From: Gammaproteobacteria bacterium
Lineage (GTDB): Bacteria > Pseudomonadota > Gammaproteobacteria > GCA-001735895
Assembly: GCA_024225395.1 (NCBI GenBank)
Contig: JAAEMR010000159.1
Coordinates: 64,811-128,810, forward strand
Direction: 5' to 3'
DNA: 64,000 nt
In this document: piece after piece, positions 18,273 through 27,924 of the stretch
Position numbering within the stretch: position 1 is the first letter of the stretch
Layout: each line of letters begins with the position of its first letter
Notes under the pieces: model-generated
Seen by the model: only the letters and a program-made list of their open reading frames with translations
What the model was told of the DNA's origin: nothing
Databases searched by the model: none
Translations under genes and position numbers: made by a program

Positions 18273-19562
18273 TTAACCTGGTAAATCGCTAACCACTTTC
18301 ACCACGGCATCCGTTAACGTCTTCAGGTCTACTTCAGACATAATAAGCGGAGGCATCAAATAAACCAGTTTCCCAAAGGGACGAACCCATACTCCCTGTT
18401 CAACAAAGGCAGGTTGAATAGTTTTCATATCCACGGGATGTTTAAGCTCTACCACACCGATGGCACCTAATACTCTTACATCTTCTACCTGTGGAAAATC
18501 AACACATTGTGCCAACCCGGAAGCTAACAAGCTCTCAATGGTTTTAACTTTTTGCTGCCAGTCTGAATCCTGCAACAACTTTATACTGGCATTGGCTACA
18601 GCACAGGCCAGAGGATTTGCCATAAAGGTGGGCCCATGCATGAAAACACCCGGAGGATTTTCACTAATCGTCCGGCTTATATTTTCAGTAGTTAAAGTAG
18701 CAGCCAATGTCATGTAGCCCCCCGTCAGTGACTTTCCTACACACAGTATATCTGCTGAAATATTTGCAAATTCACAGGCGAAAAGCTTCCCTGTTCTACC
18801 AAATCCCGTGGCAATTTCATCTGCTATTAACAGGACATTAAATTCATCACACAACTGACGCGCCTTTATTAAATAGTCTGCAGAGTAAAAATGCATACCT
18901 CCTGCACCCTGAACGATGGGTTCAAGGATAACGGCGGCTATTTGTTGATGACTATCTTCAAGTATCTTTCTGAGCGCCGCTATATCATTATCACTACAGG
19001 GTTCATTAAACAGGCAACGCGGTGAATCGACAAAAAACTGTTGCGTCAATGTTTCCGAGAACAAACTGTGCATTCCAGTTACCGGGTCACATACCGACAT
19101 AGCGGCAAAGGTATCTCCGTGATAACCCGAACGTAAACTCACAAATCGTTGTTTTTTAGTCTGACCCAAAGCACCCCAATATTGAATGGCCATCTTCATC
19201 GCTACTTCAACAGCAACAGAGCCGGAGTCAGAAAAGAACACAGTCTGCAAAGGTTGCGGAGTGATTTCCACTAATGTTGAGGCGAGTTGAGCTGCGGGTT
19301 GATGGGTTAACCCGCCGAACATGATATGCGACATACTGTGCAATTGATCAGTTACCGCCTTATTCAGAACAGGATGATTATAGCCGTGCAGTGCACACCA
19401 CCAGGAAGACATTCCATCGATTAATTCAGAACCATCTTGCAGTTTAATTTTCACTCCTGAAGCAGAAGCCACCGGGAAAACAGGCACTTCTGAATTCATC
19501 GATGAATAAGGGTGCCAGACATAATTTTTGTCATAGCCAATCCAGTCAGTTTGTTTATTCAT
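18273..19562 (-). CDS. bioA: adenosylmethionine-8-amino-7-oxononanoate aminotransferase
   Basis: 429 residues. It is a class-III PLP aminotransferase that uses SAM as amino donor to make 7,8-diaminopelargonate in biotin synthesis. The BioA hallmarks HPYSSM, DGMSSWWCALHGYNHP, SGSVAVEVAMKMA, GYHGDTFAAMSVCDP, the PLP-site DEIATGFGRTG and the Schiff-base lysine in GKSLTGGYM are all present. No other biotin genes are adjacent. Its ATG overlaps the end of tmcA by 8 bp, an unusual partner that implies translational coupling. Confidence 0.95.
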   Translation of the reverse strand: MNKQTDWIGYDKNYVWHPYSSMNSEVPVFPVASASGVKIKLQDGSELIDGMSSWWCALHGYNHPVLNKAVTDQLHSMSHIMFGGLTHQPAAQLASTLVEITPQPLQTVFFSDSGSVAVEVAMKMAIQYWGALGQTKKQRFVSLRSGYHGDTFAAMSVCDPVTGMHSLFSETLTQQFFVDSPRCLFNEPCSDNDIAALRKILEDSHQQIAAVILEPIVQGAGGMHFYSADYLIKARQLCDEFNVLLIADEIATGFGRTGKLFACEFANISADILCVGKSLTGGYMTLAATLTTENISRTISENPPGVFMHGPTFMANPLACAVANASIKLLQDSDWQQKVKTIESLLASGLAQCVDFPQVEDVRVLGAIGVVELKHPVDMKTIQPAFVEQGVWVRPFGKLVYLMPPLIMSEVDLKTLTDAVVKVVSDLPG

Positions 19563-21624
19563 TTAATTGTCTAACACTCAAGCGTAATTGTTTTATCATT
19601 TCTTTTTTCCCGGCACTAGTTGAATGTAGATTTGATAAATCACCCCAATCTTTATTCAATAGTATTTTGTCTATTAATAGTTTAATCACTGACGGCTCTA
19701 ACTGACCATGAATCAAACGGCTTATCAGTAATTTCTGCAATACTGCCTGTGAAAGGTCAAAGCCTCTGTAGCCTTCTGCAAATGCAATAACTTCATCTTT
19801 ATCAAGAGTAGAAAATACACACTTTGCATTTAAAATTTCCAGCAAAGCATAGACATCTGTCGATAACATCCGCTGACAATAACAAAGCAACCAGACCGGC
19901 AAATAGCCGGTTATTTTTTGTGTTAACAAAGTGACAATATTAACCACCTGTGGATCTACTGACTTAATAACAGCAACCGTTTGTCTGCCGGTTGACTTTC
20001 CCTTTCCAGCGGCAATATGTATCAGCTTGAAACCCATTTTATTCCAGAAGCTACTCATAGAAGGATCGAGTGCAAAACTACTGGCCAGATAATTCAACTG
20101 TAGTTCTTTAACCAGTTTTTCTGCAGACTCTATCAATAATCGACCGACTCCCTGCTTGCGAAAATTTTCATCGACAGCGATGCGTTGCACTCGCAAACCT
20201 TTTAGTACAGCAAAGTCCTTAACCCCTGCCTGAGCCGTAATCATTTGAGCAAACAGGTGTCCCTGAGGGCGGCGTATACCCATGAAAACCTGATGACTTA
20301 GCTCTGCATCAAAACCACCTTCCATATTCAACAACAAAACACCAATGAGTGATTTACCCGTCCGTGTAATAATAATTCTCTGATTTTCATCATCCATCAA
20401 TTGCCTCAAGTCAGAGGGTCTTGTCCTGTAATGTGCAGAGGTCAGTAATGCATAAATGTCTGTTAGCAATTCATAATCTTCATTTAGCTGCTCTTTAGTA
20501 ACCGTCTGAATTGACAAGCCGGAGATCGCCCCACTGCATTTTTTGCCGGCTACATTCAGCATCAGCACACGGTTAAACCAGCTTTCCATTTCATCTTTTT
20601 GTCCCCAGCGTATTGCTTCCAATAACAGCCGGTGTTTCAGTTTTGTTCTATCAAAATTCCCCATAAACTTAATCAGGAAGCCCTGACCTGTTCCCTCATA
20701 ACCACCTGTGGTAGTCGCCATTAATGTTTTATTTGATAATTCCAGACACTGCTGAAGCATACTGTTTGGCAACATGGCTGCTTCATCTATTATCAAACAG
20801 TCAATAGCAGCATTTCTTCGTATAATTTCATCCGGCGCTATAAACTCAATAGTGCTCTGAATGGAATCTATCTGTTTCAACAGAATACTGGCCTGAGCTT
20901 TTGACGCTGCCGTGACAACAATTTTAAAATCATGCTGATGTTGTTGCGCAAACTGTCCCAGCAAAGTACTTTTACCCCGCCCCCTGTCTGCAGTTAACAC
21001 AAAAACAGGTGTTTGTTTTAACTGTAACCAGTCGTTCATATCCAGCAGCACGGCATGCTGTTGACTGCTCAGGCCTTCTATAAATTCTGGCTCAGCAGAA
21101 AACATTAATTCTTTAATCGGTGGTAATTTACCGGCACGACTTTCCTCGACAAAAATCATGTCATGTGTCAGATGCTTCAGCAGGTACTTAAAAAAATAAT
21201 GCTGTTGATTACTTCTTCCCTGCCACTGTCCATATTTATCTTCCATCTGGAAAACATCCTGCGGCAATAACAACATTAACACTCCACCCGCCTTGACCAA
21301 ACCTGCCGCCATGCATAATACATCTGTATTAATCCCGCTAAAGCCGTCATACACCACACATTGTGTTTCCAGACCCAACAGCGTTTCTGCTTTACTAAAC
21401 GGGGTACGGGGTTTCACATCCTGGAAATTTGATACCACAATTTGAGAGTTAAAACTGTTTGCCATCTTTAGCATCGACAGGCACCATTCACGTTTTCCCT
21501 GAAAAGTAACAATCAAACGCTGGTTGCTTTCCTTCAGGGTCTCGGCTAGCTGCCCGAACCAGTCGATAACCTCTGACTTGCGGGGTAAATCTATATCTTT
21601 AGTTATGCTAATCTGTGCTTTCAT
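19555..21624 (-). CDS. tmcA: tRNA(Met) cytidine acetyltransferase TmcA
   Basis: 690 residues from the chosen ATG. The enzyme acetylates the wobble cytidine of elongator tRNA-Met using ATP and acetyl-CoA. An N-terminal domain precedes an RNA-helicase-like ATPase with Walker A in TADRGRGKSTLL and Walker B IDEAA. A GNAT acetyltransferase domain (RVQRIAVDENFRKQGVGRLL) and a C-terminal tail follow. The frame is open 150 bp further upstream, but that stretch lies inside the divergent DUF1244 gene and has no family likeness, so I take the ATG at 21624. Only 16 bp separate this start from the divergent one. Confidence 0.92.
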   Translation of the reverse strand: MKAQISITKDIDLPRKSEVIDWFGQLAETLKESNQRLIVTFQGKREWCLSMLKMANSFNSQIVVSNFQDVKPRTPFSKAETLLGLETQCVVYDGFSGINTDVLCMAAGLVKAGGVLMLLLPQDVFQMEDKYGQWQGRSNQQHYFFKYLLKHLTHDMIFVEESRAGKLPPIKELMFSAEPEFIEGLSSQQHAVLLDMNDWLQLKQTPVFVLTADRGRGKSTLLGQFAQQHQHDFKIVVTAASKAQASILLKQIDSIQSTIEFIAPDEIIRRNAAIDCLIIDEAAMLPNSMLQQCLELSNKTLMATTTGGYEGTGQGFLIKFMGNFDRTKLKHRLLLEAIRWGQKDEMESWFNRVLMLNVAGKKCSGAISGLSIQTVTKEQLNEDYELLTDIYALLTSAHYRTRPSDLRQLMDDENQRIIITRTGKSLIGVLLLNMEGGFDAELSHQVFMGIRRPQGHLFAQMITAQAGVKDFAVLKGLRVQRIAVDENFRKQGVGRLLIESAEKLVKELQLNYLASSFALDPSMSSFWNKMGFKLIHIAAGKGKSTGRQTVAVIKSVDPQVVNIVTLLTQKITGYLPVWLLCYCQRMLSTDVYALLEILNAKCVFSTLDKDEVIAFAEGYRGFDLSQAVLQKLLISRLIHGQLEPSVIKLLIDKILLNKDWGDLSNLHSTSAGKKEMIKQLRLSVRQLNE

Positions 21625-21640
21625 AAAGAGTGAGTTTAGC

Positions 21641-21958
21641 ATGACAAAACAACAACAGATTGAAATTGAAGCGGCCGCATTTAGAGGCCTGGTAAAACAC
21701 CTGCAGGAAAGAACGGATGTGCAGAATATCGACATCATGAATGTTGCCGGATTCTGTCGTAACTGCCTGTCCAAATGGTACCTGGCCGAGGCTAAAAACC
21801 AGGGTCTTGAGATGGATTACGCAGCAGCCCAGCAGGAAATATACGGGATGAGCATCAATGAATGGAAAGAGAAACACCAGACCAAAGCTTCTGATGAGCA
21901 GATAAAAACATTTGAACAAACCAAACCCATGCATGCAAAGATAAGCGGACATAACTAG
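21641..21958 (+). CDS. DUF1244-family protein
   Basis: 105 residues from the chosen ATG. The family core EAAAFRGLVKHLQERTDVQNIDIMN, then GFCRNCLSKWY, is unmistakable, and the two cysteines in that motif are kept. The function is unknown; the fold is small and helical. The frame extends upstream to 21524, but that portion lies antisense to tmcA, and the family begins close to MTKQQQIEIEAAAF, so 21641 is the better start. A GAGTGAG stretch 9-15 bases upstream may serve as ribosome-binding site. The promoter must lie within tmcA coding sequence. Confidence 0.88.
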   Translation: MTKQQQIEIEAAAFRGLVKHLQERTDVQNIDIMNVAGFCRNCLSKWYLAEAKNQGLEMDYAAAQQEIYGMSINEWKEKHQTKASDEQIKTFEQTKPMHAKISGHN

Positions 21959-22023
21959 TTTCTGTTTTTATCCCGGTTTGATTCTATAATGGTGATTGAA
22001 TTTTAAATACAATGGAGAGCACA

Positions 22024-22281
22024 ATGAAAATTTCAAAACTAATCGCTTTTGCCTTACCCGCGCTACTATTGGCCAGCACGGTAACCGAAGCAGCTGCAGG
22101 TCGTTACCAGGCATACTGGAATGGTAAGAACTACATGATTCTGGACTCAGACAAGGGTTATATGTGGACTTATTTTGGTGACACCATCATGTATAACGGA
22201 CGCATTGATGGCGACAATTTCAAGTCACCTGAAAAAACCAAAATCTGGCAACAAAGCCACGGAAAGTGGATTAAAAAATAA
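22024..22281 (+). CDS. small secreted protein of unknown function
   Basis: 85 residues from the ATG at 22024, preferred over 22012 because GGAGAG sits 7 bases before it. A Sec signal peptide (KISKLIAFALPALLLASTVTEAAA) probably gives a mature protein of about 60 residues. The mature part is rich in Tyr, Trp, Lys and Gly (YQAYWNGKNYMILD, WQQSHGKWIKK). There are no cysteines or histidine clusters suggesting metal binding. It lies 9 bp before the metal permease gene and is probably cotranscribed with it. Confidence 0.7.
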   Translation: MKISKLIAFALPALLLASTVTEAAAGRYQAYWNGKNYMILDSDKGYMWTYFGDTIMYNGRIDGDNFKSPEKTKIWQQSHGKWIKK

Positions 22282-22290
22282 CCATTATTC

Positions 22291-23511
22291 ATGACCTCAT
22301 TCATTGCTGAATATTTTCAGGCTTTATGGAGTATTGTGCTGGAGCTCAGCCCTCCTTTATTGGGCGGATTGATCTTTGCAGGATTAATCCACCTGGTCAT
22401 ACCCGCAGGCTTTATTCACAAGACACTCAGCAAACGGGGTTTTAACAGTGTATTCAAATCAGTCATGGTGGGCGTTCCCATGCCATTGTGTTCATGCGGC
22501 GTTGTACCTACCGCTTTAGGGCTGCGTAAAGAAGGGGCATCAAATGGAGCAACCACCGCTTTTTTAATTAGCACTCCGCAAACGGGTATAGATTCGATTC
22601 TGGTCAGCGCTAATTTTCTGGGCTGGCCTTTTGCAATCTTTAAAGTTGTCAGCGCCTTTGTGACTGGTATGTTAGGCGGATTGATCGCCGAATATGCAGA
22701 TGAACCCTCCAAGATTGCCGAACAGCATAATAACAGCTTCGAACCGACGCCTCGCACCTTCAAAGAATTCTGGCATTACACCGTAGTTGACCTGTATGGA
22801 GCCATCGATAAATGGATTTATATGGGTGTATTACTGGCAGCACTCATTACCGCACTGACACCTGAGAATTACTTTTCTGACCTGTCACTAGCGCAGGGCT
22901 TTAGCGGTATGTTATTAATGCTCGCAATATCTATCCCCTTATACGTTTGTGCAACCGGTTCCGTCCCTATCGCGGCATCACTGGTAATAGCTGGCATGCC
23001 CCTCGGCACTGCGATGGTTTTTTTAATGGCAGGACCGGCAACCAACGTAGCTACTATCGGCGCTATCTATCGTACACTCGGTTTAAAATTACTGATGGTC
23101 TATCTGGGCACCTTGATCAGCATGAGCATCCTGTTTGCCCTGTTATTTGAAGCCCTGTTTTCTGATCAAATGGTGGTCGCAATTCATCAGCACGGTGATG
23201 ACTTACTGGGCATTATTTCAACCATAGCTCTAGGGTTGGTCACCTTTTGGTTATATTATTACCAACATCAGCAAAAACAAATCAAACTACAGCAATTTGA
23301 GGAGAACGACATGGGAATTACTTTAGATGTAGAAGGCATGAGTTGCGGACATTGTGTAGCAAATGTCAAAAAATCTCTTGAAGCACTGGACGGTGTAGAA
23401 ACAGCATCACCAGATCTGGATAGCGGTAAAGTTTTAATCGATGGGGATAACCTCGATAACGACCAGCTTAAGCAGGCCGTTATCGATGCAGGGTACGTGG
23501 TTAAAGATTAA
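22291..23511 (+). CDS. SO_0444/YraQ-type permease fused to an HMA metal-binding domain
   Basis: 406 residues. The N-terminal permease (about 1-330) has eight or more membrane segments. It carries the family motif PMPLCSCGVVP in its first half and a related repeat, ISIPLYVCATGSVP, in the second half. A cytosolic linker leads to an HMA domain (about 340-405) with GMSCGHC, the CxxC metal site of copper chaperones. The permease family has been linked to export of Cu, Zn or arsenic compounds. The fused HMA domain points to copper or another soft metal. An internal ATG with a good AGGAGAA site before MGITLDVEGM could let the HMA domain also be made alone. Confidence 0.85.
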   Translation: MTSFIAEYFQALWSIVLELSPPLLGGLIFAGLIHLVIPAGFIHKTLSKRGFNSVFKSVMVGVPMPLCSCGVVPTALGLRKEGASNGATTAFLISTPQTGIDSILVSANFLGWPFAIFKVVSAFVTGMLGGLIAEYADEPSKIAEQHNNSFEPTPRTFKEFWHYTVVDLYGAIDKWIYMGVLLAALITALTPENYFSDLSLAQGFSGMLLMLAISIPLYVCATGSVPIAASLVIAGMPLGTAMVFLMAGPATNVATIGAIYRTLGLKLLMVYLGTLISMSILFALLFEALFSDQMVVAIHQHGDDLLGIISTIALGLVTFWLYYYQHQQKQIKLQQFEENDMGITLDVEGMSCGHCVANVKKSLEALDGVETASPDLDSGKVLIDGDNLDNDQLKQAVIDAGYVVKD

Positions 23512-23521
23512 AAAAAGCTCT

Positions 23522-25183
23522 TTAATTATCCCGCAACTCACGACGCAGTATCTTACCCACATTAGTCTTAGGTAACTCAGTTCTGAATTCGATTTGCCTG
23601 GGCACTTTGTAACTGGTCAAGTCTTTACGACAGTGGTCGATAACATCTTTCTCAGTGAGAGAATCATCATTTCTGACGATAACCGCTTTCACCGCTTCAC
23701 CGGATTTCTCATCTTCTACACCAATTACACCCACTTCCAGGACACCCGGACAGGCCGCAATAACCGATTCAATTTCATTCGGGAAAACATTAAAACCGGA
23801 AACCAGAATCATATCCTTTTTGCGATCTACAATTCGAAAAAAACCTTCTTCATCCATAATCGCCACGTCACCGGTTTTTAGCCAGCCCTTTTCATCCAGT
23901 ACAAAAGCCGTTTCTTCGGGTTTCTTCCAGTAACCTTTCATAACCTGCGGGCCACGAACGCATAACTCACCACTTTCACCCTGCTCCAGAAATTCACCAT
24001 CCTCTGTTCTGATAGAAACCTCTGTAGACGGGACTGGCAAACCAATACTGCCATTAAAGTCTTTCAAATCCATTGGATTGATACACACGGCAGGAGATGT
24101 TTCAGTCAGTCCATAGGCTTCCAGCAATGGAGATTGAGTGACACGACGCCAATGTTCAGCCACTGCTTCCTGCACAGCCATGCCGCCACCTAAAGTCAAC
24201 TTCAGTGCTGAAAAGTCAATCTCTTTAAAACCAGGCGTATTTAGCAATCCGTTAAACAGAGTATTCACGCCTGTAATAGCGGTAAATTTCACCGATGCCA
24301 GTTCCTTAACAAAACCCGGCATATCGCGTGGATTGGTAATTAAATAATTTAGCGCACCTTTTTTCATGAACACCAGGCAATTCGCGGTTAGTGAAAAGAT
24401 GTGATACAGCGGTAATGCGGTAATGATGATTTCCTCTCGTTCTATCACCATGTGAGAAATCCACTCTGATGCCTGCTGCATATTGGCAACCATATTTCTG
24501 TTGGTCAGCATCGCACCTTTAGCCAGACCAGTTGTACCTCCGGTATATTGCAAAAAGGCAAGGTCGTCATGTGTTATTTGCACTGGGATAAACTGTTTGG
24601 ACGCACCAATCGACAGTGCCTGTTTAAAAGTAATACTGCCGGGAATCGAGTAAGCAGGAACCATCTTCTTTACATACTTTACGACCAGGTTAACGATCAT
24701 CGATTTCGGGAATTTGAGCATATCACCCAGTTGCGTGGTAACAACCTGCTGGATATCGGTCTCTTCAACGACCGATTCCAGGGTATCGCAAAAATTATCC
24801 ACCACGATAATAACTTTAGCTCCAGAATCTTTTAACTGGTGCTTCAGCTCTCTGGCAGTGTAAAGCGGGTTAGTATTAACAACCGTGAAGCCGGCTTTTA
24901 ATATGGCAAATATCGAGATCGGATTTTGCAACAGATTGGGCATCATTACAGCCACACGATCACCTTTCTGCATGCCGGGCAGGGATTGCAAATAGGCTGC
25001 CAGATCAGTTGTCAGGCGCCCCATATCAGCATAACTGAGCGTGGTACCCATATTGCAAAAAGCAGGATAATCAGAAAATTTATCAACTGCCTGATTAAAA
25101 ACATCAGTCACTGACTGATATTCATCGATATCTATATCCTGCTTGACCCCTTCAGGGTAGGACTTTAACCAGAGCTTTTCCAT
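23522..25183 (-). CDS. fadD: long-chain fatty acid-CoA ligase
   Basis: 553 residues. Adenylate-forming enzyme that activates long-chain fatty acids for beta-oxidation. P-loop YTGGTTGLAKGAMLTNRN (near residue 214), AYGLTETSPAV, and the linker/C-terminal motif WLKTGDVAIMDEEGFFRIVDRKKD with PNEIE are present, and the terminal catalytic lysine lies in KTNVGKILRRELR. Length and motifs fit gammaproteobacterial FadD. It lies 99 bp downstream of fadE in the same direction, a sensible pairing. It is convergent with the HMA permease gene, with 10 bp between stops. Confidence 0.92.
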   Translation of the reverse strand: MEKLWLKSYPEGVKQDIDIDEYQSVTDVFNQAVDKFSDYPAFCNMGTTLSYADMGRLTTDLAAYLQSLPGMQKGDRVAVMMPNLLQNPISIFAILKAGFTVVNTNPLYTARELKHQLKDSGAKVIIVVDNFCDTLESVVEETDIQQVVTTQLGDMLKFPKSMIVNLVVKYVKKMVPAYSIPGSITFKQALSIGASKQFIPVQITHDDLAFLQYTGGTTGLAKGAMLTNRNMVANMQQASEWISHMVIEREEIIITALPLYHIFSLTANCLVFMKKGALNYLITNPRDMPGFVKELASVKFTAITGVNTLFNGLLNTPGFKEIDFSALKLTLGGGMAVQEAVAEHWRRVTQSPLLEAYGLTETSPAVCINPMDLKDFNGSIGLPVPSTEVSIRTEDGEFLEQGESGELCVRGPQVMKGYWKKPEETAFVLDEKGWLKTGDVAIMDEEGFFRIVDRKKDMILVSGFNVFPNEIESVIAACPGVLEVGVIGVEDEKSGEAVKAVIVRNDDSLTEKDVIDHCRKDLTSYKVPRQIEFRTELPKTNVGKILRRELRDN

Positions 25184-25282
25184 CTTATCCTCATTTTTTT
25201 TAATGATTATTGTTATACAGAATAGTACCCCTTTTATTTGAAAATAACTACGCCCTTAAATTCACCGGCGTAGTGATAAGGC

Positions 25283-27736
25283 TTAAGCCACTTTTTCTAC
25301 CGGTAAATTTCCAGATTCAATTTCACCAGGAGCAAATTCATCAACCATAATGATATCTCTGGTAGCCTCGCTTCCCTGTCGGAGTATCTCCGCTTCCTGC
25401 TCTGAAATATCATCTGCCGATACCAGCTCAACCAGCCATTGCTCATAACTTTGAAATACAGGCTTTTGACGTTTTTTAGCTCGCAGGCGTTTTTCTATGG
25501 GGTCGGCCAATATAACCTTGCGCATTGCCACTTCAAGTTTACCGGTAATATCATCTTCACTTTCACTGACAAATAAACCCTTAGTCAGCCGGTCTCTTGC
25601 TTCACCCGGTTTCAGTAGAATAGCTGCAACTCTCTGGCTCAAAGAATCATTGGGCTGACGCAAACTTAAACCCAGCGGGAAAACCAGTAAGCGAATGATC
25701 AATCCAATCGGCTTGTTCGGAAAATTACGCAGAATTTCATCCAGTGCCAGCTGCACCTGGTTCAGGCTGTATTTCGCACTCCATTCAACCAGTGGCAAAT
25801 CAACCCGGGGACGACCATCGTCTTCAAATTTCTTTAAGATAGCCGAGGTATAAAACATATAACTCAAGGCATCTGCAAAGCGACCTGATAATTTTTCCTT
25901 ACGTTTCAGAGCGCCACCAAGCATCATTAACGCCAGATCTGACACCACTGCAAACGCTGCACTCATCTGCGCCAGTCTTTTATAATATTGTCCTACTCGA
26001 CCATTCACAGGCGTTTTTGCCAGATGCGAACCGGTCAAACCTAAACTAAACGCACGTATTAGATTTAGCGTAAAATACGACATGTGCCCGGTCAAAGTGG
26101 TATCAAAATCTTTTTCTGCCTGTTTTTTATCGGCCAGTCCTGCAGCTTCCATCTCTCGAACCAGGTAAGGGTGACAACGAATAGCCCCCTGGCCAAAAAT
26201 GATCATACTACGAGTTAAAATATTAGCGCCTTCCACCGTTATTCCCACTGGCAGGGTTTGATACGCGCGCCCGATATAGTTGGAGGGCCCCATACAAATA
26301 CCCCGACCACCATGAATATCCATCGAATCATTGAGTACCTGACGCATTTTTTCAGTATTATGATATTTCAACATAGCGGTGATAACAGATGGTTTCTCTC
26401 CACTATCCAGAGCCGACAGAGTCATTAACCGGCCGGCATCCATAAAATAGCTTAAACCTGCTATTCTAGCTAACACCTCTTCAACACCTTCAAAGCGCCC
26501 AATTGGCGTTTTAAACTGCTTACGAATCCGCGCATAGGCTCCCGTCCAGCGAGAGGTTCCTTTTCCAGAACCCGCACCCACAGCCGGCAATGAAATACCT
26601 CGCCCAACCGCTAAAGACTCGACCAGCATTCTCCAGCCTTTACCGACCATTTTCTCTCCACCGATAATAAAATCTAGCGGAATGAAAACATCCTTGCCCC
26701 GGGTTGGTCCATTCTGAAATGCAGCATTCAGGGTAAAATGACGACTTCCAATATCAATGCCAGGTAAATTTGATGGAATTAACGCACAGGTAATTCCCAG
26801 CTCCTGCTCGTCTCCTAACAAGGCATCCGGGTCATAAACCTTAAATGCAAGACCCAGTACGGTAGCCACAGGCCCCAGGGTAATGTAACGTTTTTCCCAG
26901 TTCAGACGTAAGCCCAGTACTTTTTTACCTTCAAACTCACCCTCACACACAATACCTGAATCAGGAATCGAACCCGCATCAGAACCGGCATCCGGCCCGG
27001 TCAACGCAAAACAGGGGATCTCACGTCCATCAGCCAAACGCGGCAAGTAAAAATCTTTTTGTTGCTCAGTTCCATAATGCTGTAATAACTCAGCGGGACC
27101 TAATGAGTTAGGCACCATCACCGTGACACCCACTGAAATACTCCGCGCAGAAATCTTCATCACCGCTTCAGAATGCGCAAATGCTGAAAATTCGAGGCCA
27201 CCATATTTTTTAGGAATAATCATTCCAAAGAATTTATTCTGCTTGATAAACTGCCAAATCTCTGGGGGTAAATCTTTCCTGTTATTGGTGATATCCCAGT
27301 CATCCACCATTTCACAAAGTTCATTAACCGGCCCATCCACAAAGGCCTGTTCTTCAGTTGTTAACACGGGCTTTTTGTATGCCAGCAACTTATCCCAGTC
27401 TGGATTCCCACGAAATAATTCGGCTTCCCACCATACCGTTCCCGACTCGATAGCATCCTTTTCGGTTTGAGACATCGGAGGTAAAACTTTTTTAATTCGA
27501 TAGAGTAGCGGATTAGAAAGGTATCGTTGGCGTATATCAGGTACTGCTAAAAAGATAGTTGGGGCCAAAAACAATACCCAGACCACTCCACCCCATAACA
27601 GGTTAAACCCGCCAAGCAGAGTAAATGCTGATAAAGCTGCACCAACGATTAATGCCCAGTGACGAAACGGCATTGATAACCGGGTCATTGAGTAAAATAA
27701 AGCTAAAATTCCGCCAACAAAAAATATAAAATTCAT
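25283..27736 (-). CDS. fadE: acyl-CoA dehydrogenase FadE
   Basis: 817 residues, close to the 814 of E. coli FadE. Two N-terminal membrane segments (about 1-60) precede a large acyl-CoA dehydrogenase core. Recognisable stretches are CFALTGPDAGSDAGSIPD (FAD/substrate loop), LGLRLNWEKRYITLGPVA, GGRGICMGPSNYIGRAYQ with the catalytic-region glycine pair, and a long C-terminal domain of unknown role particular to FadE. It catalyses the first step of beta-oxidation, passing electrons to the electron-transfer flavoprotein. The DGRPRVDLPLVEW stretch and length separate it from short-chain dehydrogenases. Confidence 0.95.
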   Translation of the reverse strand: MNFIFFVGGILALFYSMTRLSMPFRHWALIVGAALSAFTLLGGFNLLWGGVVWVLFLAPTIFLAVPDIRQRYLSNPLLYRIKKVLPPMSQTEKDAIESGTVWWEAELFRGNPDWDKLLAYKKPVLTTEEQAFVDGPVNELCEMVDDWDITNNRKDLPPEIWQFIKQNKFFGMIIPKKYGGLEFSAFAHSEAVMKISARSISVGVTVMVPNSLGPAELLQHYGTEQQKDFYLPRLADGREIPCFALTGPDAGSDAGSIPDSGIVCEGEFEGKKVLGLRLNWEKRYITLGPVATVLGLAFKVYDPDALLGDEQELGITCALIPSNLPGIDIGSRHFTLNAAFQNGPTRGKDVFIPLDFIIGGEKMVGKGWRMLVESLAVGRGISLPAVGAGSGKGTSRWTGAYARIRKQFKTPIGRFEGVEEVLARIAGLSYFMDAGRLMTLSALDSGEKPSVITAMLKYHNTEKMRQVLNDSMDIHGGRGICMGPSNYIGRAYQTLPVGITVEGANILTRSMIIFGQGAIRCHPYLVREMEAAGLADKKQAEKDFDTTLTGHMSYFTLNLIRAFSLGLTGSHLAKTPVNGRVGQYYKRLAQMSAAFAVVSDLALMMLGGALKRKEKLSGRFADALSYMFYTSAILKKFEDDGRPRVDLPLVEWSAKYSLNQVQLALDEILRNFPNKPIGLIIRLLVFPLGLSLRQPNDSLSQRVAAILLKPGEARDRLTKGLFVSESEDDITGKLEVAMRKVILADPIEKRLRAKKRQKPVFQSYEQWLVELVSADDISEQEAEILRQGSEATRDIIMVDEFAPGEIESGNLPVEKVA

Positions 27737-27850
27737 TAGATAATCCTCCTTATTAACTTATGTTATATATCCATTAGTTTCTTTTTGCAACTTTTAGTTT
27801 GCAGCTTTATGCAATTTGTGACTTCATTCAGGTTTGTTTATAAAAAATCA

Positions 27851-27859
27851 GGGGGGGGG
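27851..27859. repeat. homopolymer run of nine G
   Basis: Nine consecutive G between fadE and the thioredoxin-like gene (G4/G5 runs would be expected by chance at this GC content). It lies 115 bp upstream of fadE on the minus strand. Such tracts can vary in length by slippage. The remaining gap (27737-27924) holds no other feature I can name. Confidence 0.6.
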
Positions 27860-27924
27860 ATAGCCGGAAAACGGACAGCCATAACTGGTTACCAGAGAGA
27901 TCGTAGAAACCGGCTTTAATAAAA

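Noticed and set aside
21625-21774. 50-codon upstream extension of tmcA
   Set aside because: It lies antisense within the DUF1244 coding sequence, is Cys/Ser-rich and unlike the TmcA N-terminus.
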